A stretch of DNA of 64,000 bases from Albula goreensis. Lineage: Eukaryota; Chordata; Actinopteri; Albuliformes; Albulidae. The stretch spans positions 12,792,049 through 12,856,048 of the forward strand of contig CM040764.1 of assembly GCA_022829145.1 (NCBI GenBank), in the 5' to 3' direction. The notes beneath the pieces were generated by a model. It was not told the DNA's origin, searched no databases, and was given only the letters and a program-made list of their open reading frames with translations. The first letter of the stretch is position 1; each line of letters begins with the position of its first letter. Shown here in pieces: positions 55,261 to 64,000 of this stretch. A program made the position numbers and the translations under genes.

Positions 55261-58200
55261 CTCTCTTTCTCTCTTTCTGGCAGTTTTACAACATGGGGAC
55301 TGACATCCAGGATGCTTCACTTGTCAAAATGGGCGTTCGTGCCTTGCCTGAAAAATGTACCTCCTCTTTTTTTTCTTTGCTTTTTTTCTCTCTCTCTCGC
55401 CACTTGTCGTCAGTGTCCTTCCCCTCTCCAGTTTGTGATCACAACCTCCTCCTCTGGTTTGACTAAAATCCAATTTACTGCATGTCAGCTCAACCGTATA
55501 ATCCTATCCAATACTGTATCTCTGGAGCAGCACTTTAAATTCCCCCATTTACTGGGCCTATACTCCGTACAAACCACACCACATCTGCGCCTCTGCATTC
55601 TCCTTGTTCAAATAACATGTGGTCCTATGAAATTACAGGCCTTACTGACAATGTGATCACCAAAAAAAGAGCAGTAGCGTGTGCTTCCTAGTGTATCAGA
55701 GCAGCACCAAAACATTGAGCTCGAGCTCAATTGAAAAGCAATGGTGTACAATCCCCCAGGACAGCCAGCCATTAACGGCCGAGCCACCAAACGCTTTTAG
55801 ACTCTTGTTTATTATCATTTACTTAATGATCACACTTAACGTTAGCCCGTGTCTTTGCTGTCGGCATTTACAGTCCACCCGTCATGCTGGATGCTGCACT
55901 GAAACAGCGCCTGATGTCATAAATGGAGTAGAATGCTCAGCTCCAGAGTGTTCTCCGGTGTACATTTCATCACGGCTGCTCGCAGAGCGCTGTTGCCTCT
56001 CCTGAGGCAGGAATCTCTCTGCTTAAGCACATTTAAAGATATTTAAAGATATTTATTGTAACACCGTTGCATATTTTGAGAATTACAGAAGGGGATACAA
56101 GGTTTAGAGGAGAGGGCAGTCCGTTTGTCTGGTGGGGATAGCGGTTTCTGCAGAGTTATCTCTTCCCACCCTAAGGCAGCCCCACACCCATCTCTACCCA
56201 GCTACTTTTCTCTTGGCCTGGCTCTTGTGTATCTACGTTTTTTATTTTTTAGTTTTCTTTGCGCTATAAGTTTATGCACTTGAATACCCATACTTACGCT
56301 ACATTTAACACTGTGTCCCTCTAATGCACTTACTTCATTTAAAGCACAATATCCTACCAGTGCACTTTACTTCATGCCATAAGTTTTTGTAATGCTAATG
56401 GATATGAAAAACAATTTAAGATTATGTGGATGCTAATATTGGTTGTGACACTGATAGCTTGGTAATGTATTTGCTCTTTGCCTAACTTTTGTGTATGCAC
56501 TTTCTGTAAGTTGCTTTAAACCAATTCATCTGCTAAATCTAAACATTTGCATGTTTGTTTAATGCACAAAATTGCACAGCCATTTGATACCATAAATGAA
56601 AAGTGCTTTAACATTAAAATCTTATTCTTCTTCCTGTTATTCTCCTTCTTCTTCTACTTCTCCCCCATCTGTCCATCAGCATTGTTATTATGAATACCAT
56701 TACAGGAGTGCATGGTGAGGACTCGGAGGTGTGGGTGACATGCAGGCAGTTTGCTTTGCGGTGGCTGAATATAGCTGCGGTGCAAGGTCAGGGAACAGGT
56801 GGATAGAGGGATTCCCGTGGGCTCTCCGTCTGTTCAGCTCCGGGCGGACGTCACACGGGGATCTCCGCTCTGCCATGGGCCACAGAAGGGCCGTCTTGGT
56901 CAGTGCTCTCTGGCTGGACAGCCGGAGAAAAGGTCACTCAAAAACAACCCAAAATAGGGTCCAGCTCTCACATGTTACGCTTAGTTCTGCATCATTGATA
57001 CTTTATGTATCAACATAAAATACTGTAAACATTACAGTTAACACTAGTCCAAAATAAGTGCTGCTCAAATAAGCCTTATGAACAACAAGATGCACATCAT
57101 AGTTTTGTGAATAAGCTCTGGTCTCCGATATTCACCGAGTCAAAAAATGTTGTTTGCAGTTGATAAAATTCATAAAATCACTGCAATCAGGTCAACTCAC
57201 TGCCTTCACACTGTTTCCAAAGCTTTCACTTCAGTCTTACTGTTTTAACAGAAGTGTTCACATGCCACACCGTATTCTCTATGAAACGCAACTCCACTGG
57301 CTTAATCATTTGGCCAACTGCCCTCATGCAGCTGTAATGCATTTGCATGCATTTATAGTTATTGTCTCCCAATGGCCATGTCTTAGCGAGGCATGACTCA
57401 TGGGGGCGGATAATGCAAACGCTTTTCAAAGTAAGCGACACAACGCTGTCCTCGCAGGACATGTAAGGAGCAGAGAAGGAAATAACAATAAAATGTGAAA
57501 AGTATATGGTTCAATGACCTGGGATTATTTTTTATTTATTTGTGTTTATTCTCAAGTATGTAAATAGATACAGTGAATCTGTACATCATGTAGTCATCAT
57601 GTAGTCATGATATTATAGCTGTGGTTATCTCTCCTGGATCTGCTTTTATCTGTGGTGAAAAGCTTTAGGGGATGACCAGAACATTGAGATGATTTGCCAA
57701 TTTTCCCATTAATTCTGTGTTTATTAGAGAGACGATAATGAGAAGGCAAACTGTATAAACTGTGACAAGAGGCAATGCTAGCTTGTTTAGTTTCCAGGCA
57801 CAGTAATATAAAATAATTGCAAACTTTATAAGAACAACAAAAATTACAATATTTTCTTTCCACATATTCCCACAATGCAGCACTCTTAAAGTGACATAGC
57901 ACCTTCTCTAACTTCACTATTGACATCAATGCTGTATACCTTGAGATATGAAAAGTGAATATCTTGTGAATGTATACAGATTTGTATTCATAAAATAAAA
58001 TATTTTGCTCTGGCTTCTTTCAGTTCACAAGCAAAGTTGGATATGCAGCTGTGTCAAAAAAGCACCCGGGCGACTATTGGAAGTTTTTCAGTACTTAATC
58101 ATCAGTTTGGACCGTTAAAATGTTGTCCTTTACTGAGAAAGCATACATGGTAACAGAACAATCAGTGTGTAATGCTATGCTGTGATACATCTCCAGTCCC

Positions 58201-59696
58201 CTGTGAAGATTTGAGGTTTTCCAGGCCCTCTTTAATATTCGATTAACATACGGTATAAACACAGAAAATCACCTTCAAGTACCCTTTAATGCCTGTATAA
58301 GTTCTCAATGTCCACCTGCCCTCCAGATAAACACAGTCTCTTAGTTAAAACCACAGCCAACTGTATGGTCTGAACCTGGGTTAATTTATAAGTATTCATG
58401 AAAAGGGCCTTGTAATTATGGTAATGCATAATTCACCATCTTTCAAAAAGGAGACCAGTGACAAGGACACTGTACAGTAGTTGGCCGTTAGCTTCAGAGC
58501 TATTATCATTTTTAATTTTTTTTTTTTTTTTTTGGCAGCCGTTTTTTTTCGTGGGCTGTTTTTGCCCTACATTTTTCGAGAATAAAGACGTTTGGGAAGA
58601 CTTTGTGCCCATGCGATTTTCTGGGGCTTGTGTTACACGGTAACAGGACCCCCCACTGGTGTTTGCTGCCGGATTCACTGCTTAAACACTGACATCTCCC
58701 AGCGCCTCCTGGAGCGGTGCTGTATCTCGTGAATTACAACGAAGGCTGAGAGTTTTATCCGGGCGGGCACGGGCATGGCCTCGCACTTTAGCGGGGGCTG
58801 ATTTACGAATTTGCCCCCCCATATAGACAGATGTACATGCTCCCCGCTGTGTATCTCACCCTGTTTATTTATGCATACTGTATAAGCTCCCCTGCTGGGG
58901 CAAACAGCTGAAGTATTTATTGGTGCCTGAAGGAGATGGTCCTCTTAAAGCTGCACTGTACTGTGCGCTGAGGAGCTGGGTGGTGTGTGGGGGAGGGGGA
59001 GGGGGGGTCTCTCTCTCTCTTTTGTCTTATGTTCGGGAGGCATTCAAGCAGTTGCTCTGAAATGCCTGGGACACGGGGTGGAGAGGTGGACAGGTGAAGA
59101 GCAGAGGGCATAGACAGTGAGCACAGGGCTTTATGACCTGTGCTACTGAGTGAGCTGTCTTATGACAGCAGGACTTTCGGGGTGTGGGTTAGGACTTGGA
59201 TGTTGGACTCAATCCAAAAACCAAATGGAATGCTTTATTGCTCTCTTCCTCATTACTCCTCACAGAGCTGGAGGATGTTAGTGAACATGGATGGTGTTAG
59301 CCTGAGAAGAGTTAACTAACTAAATCGACAGTTTAGTGCCTGGGTGGAACATAAAAAGTGTGCTGACATTGCCGTGCTGCTGTTCATGTCCAGGGCTGAG
59401 TAGACTTGTTGAAACGGAGAACCCTGTAGATGGGGGCTGAACAGCCCTGCAGGGACCATACCCCTGTAGGGTCAGAGTTGAGACGGGGGCCCTGCAGGCA
59501 CAGACAGGCGAGCTGCCTGGCCGCGCGCGGCTCCTGCCCGGGGACTCACCGCGTGTGCGTAGGTGCTGTAGGAGCTGAAGGGCAGGGCCACGGTGGGGTT
59601 GAAGATGCCGAACTGGCCCACCATCTGCTGCATGCGCCGGATGGTGCGCTCCTTGTCGGTGTCGGCGAACTTGACCACCAGGCTGGAGGAGGCGCC
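45559..59696 (-). CDS. celf5: CELF family RNA-binding protein, best match CELF5; last six coding exons, 5' part outside the window
   Basis: Six exons on the minus strand (59696-59550, 51879-51735, 48980-48762, 48080-47994, 47384-47241, 45686-45559) join in phase to give the last 289 residues. They run from the end of RRM2 ([17 protein letters not shown]), through the divergent linker, to complete RRM3 and the C-terminus [15 protein letters not shown] proteins bind UGU/UG-rich RNA and control alternative splicing, translation and mRNA decay; CELF5 is mainly neuronal. Paralogue choice: [18 protein letters not shown], the [13 protein letters not shown] linker, [19 protein letters not shown] and the [15 protein letters not shown] exon fit CELF5 best. 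CELF3 is excluded because its RRM3 starts GPDGCNIF, and CELF4 and CELF6 are poorer in the linker. RRM1 and most of RRM2 must lie beyond 64000. Confidence 0.93.
45687..47240 (-). other. celf5: celf5 intron splitting RNP1 of RRM3
   Basis: Intron of 1554 bases between the two RRM3 exons. Its first ~130 bases are a tandem repeat of the donor region. A CpG-containing stretch at 46330-46560 opens a 163-codon minus-strand frame with no recognisable protein. Confidence 0.9.
47110..47250 (-). repeat. Tandem triplication (61-63 bp unit) of the celf5 donor region
   Basis: The plus-strand word GACTCACCG starts at 47110, 47173 and 47234, each followed by a matching GCACT or AGCACT. The intervening ACTATTAAACTG, GCAGAAACGCTGTTTAATCG-type and TTTGACTCACC blocks also repeat. 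Read on the minus strand, each copy presents CGGTGAGTC, a near-perfect 5' splice site. The one at 47240 is the authentic donor. Confidence 0.9.
47241..47384 (-). CDS. celf5: celf5 exon: first part of RRM3 (RNP2)
   Basis: 144 bases, phase 1 in and out. It encodes [37 protein letters not shown] and [17 protein letters not shown] is the RNP2 motif. RNP1 is split by the next intron (KCF|GFVSF), as in other CELF genes. The acceptor is unusual: a (TG)18 tract then TTACAG, with no ordinary pyrimidine tract. The donor is CTTCG|GTGAGT, and the donor region recurs twice more in the following intron. Confidence 0.97.
47385..47993 (-). other. celf5: celf5 intron before RRM3
   Basis: Intron of 609 bases, donor GTGAGAG and acceptor (TG)18TTACAG. 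Apart from the TG tract no special element was seen. Confidence 0.9.
47391..47426 (-). repeat. (TG)18 tract at the celf5 RRM3 acceptor
   Basis: Thirty-six bases of CA on the plus strand, read as (TG)18 in the celf5 pre-mRNA. The tract ends six bases before the exon (TTACAG). It occupies the position of the polypyrimidine tract. Confidence 0.95.
47994..48080 (-). CDS. celf5: celf5 small exon between linker and RRM3
   Basis: 87 bases, phase 1 in and out, with acceptor TTCTGCAG and donor GAAG|GTGAGAG. With the bases carried across the junctions it encodes [19 protein letters not shown] followed by [10 protein letters not shown], then the Gly that opens RRM3. The length of 29 codons and the Pro/Gln-rich ending REG match the corresponding CELF5 segment. 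It is too short to show as an open frame and was found by joining phases. Confidence 0.9.
48081..48761 (-). other. celf5: celf5 intron
   Basis: Intron of 681 bases, donor GTACGG and acceptor TCTGCAG. Near the 3' end the transcript strand is C-rich (48103-48128 region). No other element was seen. Confidence 0.85.
48762..48980 (-). CDS. celf5: celf5 exon: divergent linker
   Basis: 219 bases, phase 1 in and out, with acceptor CCCCCCCACAG and donor ACCG|GTACGG. It encodes [43 protein letters not shown]-type sequence (here [10 protein letters not shown]), then [19 protein letters not shown]. The AQSPTAAD and GVQQY blocks are shared by CELF4 and CELF5. The donor GTACGG is a weaker than average 5' splice site. 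Confidence 0.95.
48981..51734 (-). other. celf5: celf5 intron
   Basis: Intron of 2754 bases. It holds a CT tract at 49288-49307, a short CA tract at 50403-50421 and a long CT tract at 50573-50623. A single hAT-like end (TTTTGGGAACCACTG near 49171) has no partner in range. No coding content was recognised. Confidence 0.8.
50573..50623. repeat. (CT)n microsatellite in celf5 intron
   Basis: About 50 bases of CT with one CC interruption. Confidence 0.95.
51735..51879 (-). CDS. celf5: celf5 exon: divergent linker
   Basis: 145 bases with acceptor TGCTCTCTCAG and donor TCTG|GTGAGT. It enters in phase 0 and leaves one base over. It encodes [17 protein letters not shown], then [18 protein letters not shown] and [14 protein letters not shown]. 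The Gln/Ala/Gly-rich linker is typical of CELF proteins, and the [12 protein letters not shown] part resembles CELF5 most. A 191-codon open frame on the opposite strand (51451-52026) is a shadow. Confidence 0.93.
52160..52210 (+). mobile_element. L2-like 3' tail fragment in celf5 intron
   Basis: CCCTGTAAGGTGCTATATAA followed by ATGCAGTGTATCA resembles the AAGCGCTATATAAATGCAAT tail of L2-type elements. Confidence 0.4.
54910..54933. repeat. (ATTC)6 tetranucleotide microsatellite
   Basis: Six ATTC units in phase. Confidence 0.9.
55226..55257. repeat. (CT)16 microsatellite
   Basis: Thirty-two bases of CT in the large celf5 intron. Confidence 0.95.
56495..56535 (+). mobile_element. SINE or L2 tail fragment in celf5 intron
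   Basis: CTGTAAGTTGCTTTAAACCA followed by ATTCATCTGCTAAATC matches the GTAAGTTGCTTTGGATAAAAG-type SINE/L2 tail. Confidence 0.5.
59550..59696 (-). CDS. celf5: celf5 exon: end of RRM2 and start of divergent linker
   Basis: 147 bases, phase 0 at both ends, with acceptor CCCTCCCAG and donor GCG|GTGAGT. It encodes 49 residues from [17 protein letters not shown] through [15 protein letters not shown] to SSYSTYAHA. The first part is the last beta strand of RRM2, nearly invariant in CELF proteins. This is the most upstream exon visible; the preceding intron runs off the right edge. Confidence 0.95.
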
Positions 59697-60226
59697 CTGG
59701 GAGGGGAGAGAATCGGAGCCGGTCTGAGGAGAGAGGTGCAGGCACACTTAACCTTCCTCCGCAGCACTGAGCAGCACTCATTAGCCATAACACCGACCCA
59801 ATGCCTTTACCCAGAGAATCCCACTAACACGCACATAGTTTACTACACACACAATCCCAGCACTACACACAATTTAAATACAAACAAACCCTGTACCACA
59901 CACATTTTAGTACCCTTACAATCCCAGCACAACACACAACTTCAATACAAAAACAAACCCCATACCACACACATACAATGACTGCAACACACATACACAT
60001 ACACATTCCCTCTACCATACATATACCTCATTACACACATAATCCCAATTACACACAATTAAAAATGCAGTGTATTATGAATAGAGGCAAATATTGCCAC
60101 ATGTTTTTGTGAAATGTTCTGAAATTCTTTGTTGAATAAGCTCTATCAATCCACTGTTTAGTGCTTGCAGTCTTGGCAGTCGCTCATGTTTCAAAGTTTC
60201 TTCAAATGTTTTTAACTGGTTAGAGC

Positions 60227-60288
60227 ACCAATGGGAAATTATAAATGATAAGATCACCCACCAATGGGAAATTATAAATGATAAGATC
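60227..60288. repeat. 33-bp tandem duplication
   Basis: ACCAATGGGAAATTATAAAT and GATAAGATC recur exactly 33 bases apart, with the copies starting at 60227 and 60260. The visible repeat is identical, suggesting a recent event. Confidence 0.9.
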
Positions 60289-61955
60289 GCCGCACATAAC
60301 CGATTCTCCATGATTGTCCCTGGACTGGAATCAGAAACTGCTCTATTGTTTATTGGACAGAAATTTGGCAAGGGGGAAGCTCACAAATATGACCTGCTTC
60401 GAGCACCTGCCTTTTGTTTACAAATTACGGTTTCGCTTGAAAATGGGGGCAGTGTGAGCCATAACAAATCCAAAGCTGCAAAACTAAAAGCTTAACCCTG
60501 ATTCAGGCTGAAGCAAACACAGTGTTGGTGGGGAAGTTCCTTTAAACCGCACAGCTGCAGCTGGCGCTCCTATTCCCCCCTGAGTCACTCCTGCACCGAG
60601 CTGCTGCTTCAGCCACTCATTCTGCTCATTTAGCTTCTCACATCAACTGTACTCCTCTCTGGAGAAGCCTGTTACTATTATATTAATATTATAATCTTAT
60701 ATAAACTAGCGTCTTTAGCAGACCTTATGTCTCCATAACTTTTCAGGAAATGAGAAAAGCTATTTGATGATTGCATTGTATCAGACAGGTTTTTACTCAT
60801 GTGGTGTTTTAAAAAAATTTTTATTAGTTGCAGATCTGTGAAATGTTTACAGTAGACAGCTGATGATATGAGCTTTAGGTTTATATAGTTCCTGTATTAT
60901 TAGCACAAAGTAATGGCATGGTGCCAACTGAAAGTGAGAAGACGTGCAGCTATATGGAGGAAATTCACACTCTGCTGTATAGCCTGTATAAAACTGTGAG
61001 TGATTTATCCTGAGTAGAATTACCCTGGTAGAAATTGTTTGGTAAGACCCTACAGAAACTTCATTCAAGATCTTGATAATATTCTGGTTACAATCTTTAT
61101 GGATCATGTGTAAGACCTTAGGAGGATCCTCAGAGATCCTGAAAAGATCCTGTAAGACCTTTGATATGGTGCTTAAGGATCCTCTGACAGATCTTTGGGA
61201 TGCAGTAAGATTTAAGGATGATCCTTAAGGATCCTACAAAAGATTTTTCCTTTTAAAATACCTTTGAGGCTCCTGTTCAAAACTCCTACCATGGTATCCT
61301 GAAAAAAAGGCTAGTGTTTAGAACAAAATTAAATTTTTCAAAGATATATCTTGGCCTGGCTGTTTTTTTCCACCCTAGATAATTGTAAAATAACCCTTCA
61401 CCCTACGTTTAGACATGGATTTCTGGTAAACATGTGTGTGATGACCTTGGCCAAGGTGCCTACAGTATGAGGAGGTGGGGGTTCCCGTCTACCTCCTCCC
61501 CCATTCTCTTCCCTTTTTCTGTCTAAATCTCTCATATCTCTGCCTGCCCCTCCACAGCTCAATAATAATACCGATAACCAATAGCTCTGCTGGCCACATG
61601 CATGCTGGAGTGTCCTCTGTAGACTTAACACAACACTTGACCTTTCTCATGGTCCACCTTCACCCCCACCCACTTCTCTCCCACCCCCAGCCCCAAAACA
61701 GGCACATCGATCCCTCCAAAAAGGCTGAGATATCCCTACGGTCTGCTGGCAGGGAAAGGTCGCGCTTCAGACGAGATAAGGTGCTGAAATTGCTGGGCTC
61801 TGTCAAATCTTTCTGCCTGTCCTTGTGTCAGAGTGGATGTCTCTGTCAGTGTCCGTGTGTTTCTCTGCACATCTGTGCTGCTTCCTGTGCTTATTCCTGT
61901 GTTTAAGCTTATTTCTGTGTGTCTGTGCCAGTGGGTTTCTGACTGTGCCCCTGCC

Positions 61956-61980
61956 TCTGTCTGTCTGTCTGTCTGTCTGT
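61956..61980. repeat. (CTGT)6 tetranucleotide microsatellite
   Basis: About six CTGT units in phase. Confidence 0.9.
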
Positions 61981-62115
61981 GCTTATTTCTTTGTGTTTTT
62001 GCAGTAAGTTTCTTTATGTCTGTGTGTACTTGTCTGAGCCTGTATCTCCCCTGGTGTGTTTGTGTGTTTCTGCGTTTATTCCCTTCCCTTTTTTGATTCA
62101 GTCATATTTGTAGGC

Positions 62116-62280
62116 AGGGACGTGCACACCTTCGTGCCATTGTTGCCCAGGCAACGGCCCATTTGCCCTCTTTTGGTCAAGCTGCCCTCTGAAGGATCTT
62201 GATAGCCGGGATTAGCCATTATTAGCACTAATAGAGCACTGGTAGAGCCACTGCCCCTCCGAACGTCTGTGCATGTCACT
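62116..62280. mobile_element. Small TIR element (MITE), 165 bp
   Basis: The left end AGGGACGTGCACA and right end TGTGCATGTCACT are inverse copies with two mismatches. The flanks ATTTGTAGGC (62106-62115) and ATTTTTAGGC (62281-62290) agree at 9 of 10 positions. An 8-10 bp duplication fits hAT or Mutator-type insertion. It has no coding capacity. Confidence 0.65.
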
Positions 62281-64000
62281 ATTTTTAGGCTTGTTGCAGG
62301 ACCCCAGTAATGTAGCAGCCTTTTGCCCCATCTTCTTTTCTACAGTTCCACCAGTCCAGCCATGCTGTCATCGCCTCTCCTCCAGCATTAGGAGAACTCA
62401 GAATTCAGCCCTTGTCCCTAGTTTTAAAGACGCTGCAGATGTACCTAAATACACATTTCAAATGATTTTTAAAGTTATCATCGGGTATAACTTTTTGGGG
62501 AGTCTGGGACAACAGACTCCGGGACGGAATACTCAAATCTGATTGAGCGCACAATGCACCTTACTCATGCAGCATTTAAATGAAAAGCTATCAAAAGAAG
62601 GAGCTTACAAGGTAATGAGCTTCTCCTTACGTTCTCCTGCTCCCCTTCCTCAGGGCTCCGCCGAAGTGCCAGAATGCATAATCTGACAGCATTAAAACCT
62701 TCTGCAAGGCCAAAGGACTTCTCCACAACTTTCCTTTTTTTTTTTTTGTCTTTGAACTCACGCAGCGCAGACTTACAGCTTGTCCCCAGCCTGGAGACTG
62801 TGGCAGCCGGTCATACCCCTTGTATTGGGTGCCCATTGCTGTGATGCCCAAAGTCTTTCAGCCATGAAACCCACCTAACATCTAACATGCTGGCTGTGAT
62901 CCCAGTGCTCACTAAAATGTAGCCTTACCCTGTGCTCAAATACAGAATTCAAATGTTTATACATTTAAAAAAAAACAGCTCCTTGTACAGCAAATACAAT
63001 AAAAACAATGCTTTAAGGGACTATTGCGAATATCAGTGGAGAGTATATAGTGTGTAGTCACGATCCTCAGCTTGGAAAAACACCAGACAGACGGCTGCTG
63101 GCACAGCCAGCTCCATTCCTGCTAGCTCGCTTGGAGGTCGCCTGTTCCATAGAGATGAGGGCAGAGGGGCGTGGCTGCATCAGAGCATGCCTGGGCTTCC
63201 CTGTTGCTGTTACAGACTCATTTGTGGGCATCTTTCCTAACCATGCAGTTCTCTCTCCGCGTTCTCCTGCTTCTCATCTTTCCATCAAACCTGCTGTGGG
63301 CTTCCACCAGTCGCTAACCTCTCTTCACAAAACCAAAATTATGCAAAAGAAAATAATTGGCTGACCCAGTGCCTCTGGGTCATTCTGTGATAATTGGACT
63401 TGTATCCCTTTTTTTCCACCAGCAGAATTTCATTAGCCCTCTTCATCTTTCAGTTTGTCTGTGGCTTCCCTTTTGCGCATTGATAATTGCTTCTGATTGG
63501 CCGGTAATGATGGTTTTTGATATGCTGTCCGCTCGGAGCGCGCTCCTGCTCATCTGCAGTCTGCAGGCGTGTGTGGCTGGGCTTCCCTGGCTGGGATCTC
63601 TCCTGAAGAACCTCATTTCCAGCCCGACATTCTAAGGTTGCGTCAACGCGAATCAACACTTTCCTGACAACTACGCTAGTGGACCGTTTGGACTGTTCTA
63701 TCGACTCTAGGCTATTTCAAGGAAAGGGTTATTTTAGGACAATGAAGGTTATGAAATACCGTACTGCTTAATATAATGCTGTTGTATCTGATGCTCTTCA
63801 AATGTGCCAGTACTACATAACTTGGTTTGCAGAAAAAGACAGCCCATCAAAGGACATAGGGAAATACATTGTTAAAAAAATTGTTAAAACAGAGTAAACT
63901 GTTTTTGACTGAAATACTAGAGCCGCTTTGAAATTTTTCTTATGCTACAGTGAGATATTGTGATATTGTGCACTACATTACACAGTGCTGTAAGAGTCCA

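Larger units (their letters stand above)
51880..59549 (-). other. celf5: celf5 intron (large)
   Basis: Intron of 7670 bases between two adjoining CELF linker exons. The residues on either side (TYAHA and LMQQQ) are contiguous in the family, so no exon is missing. It holds an L2-like tail near 52160-52210, an (ATTC)n tract at 54910-54933, a CT tract at 55226-55257 and a SINE or L2 tail at 56495-56535. The rest shows nothing recognisable. Confidence 0.8.
59697..64000 (-). other. celf5: Start of celf5 intron extending past the right edge
   Basis: All sequence right of the last visible exon should be intronic to celf5, since RRM1 and most of RRM2 have not appeared. It carries a 33-bp tandem duplication at 60227-60288, a cluster of GATCC words at 61120-61240, a (CTGT)n tract at 61956-61980 and a small MITE at 62116-62280. 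No exon was recognised. Confidence 0.6.

Noticed and set aside
45559-59696. CELF gene called as celf3, celf4 or celf6
   Set aside because: CELF3 has GPDGCNIF and a different RRM3 start. The CELF4 and CELF6 linkers match less well than CELF5 at [13 protein letters not shown] and the [15 protein letters not shown] exon.

Overview
The window is nuclear genomic DNA from a ray-finned fish. The evidence is split genes with canonical GT-AG introns, very dense CA/TG microsatellites, fish-type LINE, SINE and hAT-like fragments, and two vertebrate protein-coding genes. No bacterial operons, rRNA, tRNA or CRISPR arrays were seen.

Layout: positions 1-22375 form a gene-free upstream region with simple repeats, one SINE, two small MITE-like elements and several stretches that read like conserved regulatory DNA. 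Positions 22376-29799 (+) carry a complete three-exon repulsive guidance molecule (RGM) gene. It encodes a 426-residue GPI-anchored protein, most likely the fish-specific fourth paralogue rgmd. Its probable poly(A) signal is at 30837. Positions 30.9-45.4 kb hold a degraded L2-type LINE, SINE tails, two hAT-like MITEs and a compound GT satellite. From 59696 down to 45559 (-) lie the last six coding exons of a CELF RNA-binding protein gene, best matched to celf5. They give the last 289 residues; the RRM1/RRM2 exons lie beyond the right edge. The two genes are convergent.

Function: RGM proteins are BMP co-receptors and neogenin ligands at the cell surface. CELF5 is a neuronal splicing and translation regulator that binds UG-rich RNA. 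There is no sign of a direct functional link. The pairing is informative about ancestry, because CELF5 sits in the human 19p13 region, where the fourth RGM ohnologue would be expected but is absent in mammals.

Most unusual signals: the celf5 exon that starts RRM3 has a (UG)18 tract in place of its polypyrimidine tract and a donor site that has been tandemly triplicated in the following intron. The RGM gene has a tandemly duplicated acceptor region before its last exon. In both genes the spare splice sites would shift the frame and end the protein early. A 13-bp perfect inverted repeat lies just after the celf5 stop codon. All identifications rest on reading the sequence against remembered family features; no database search was run.
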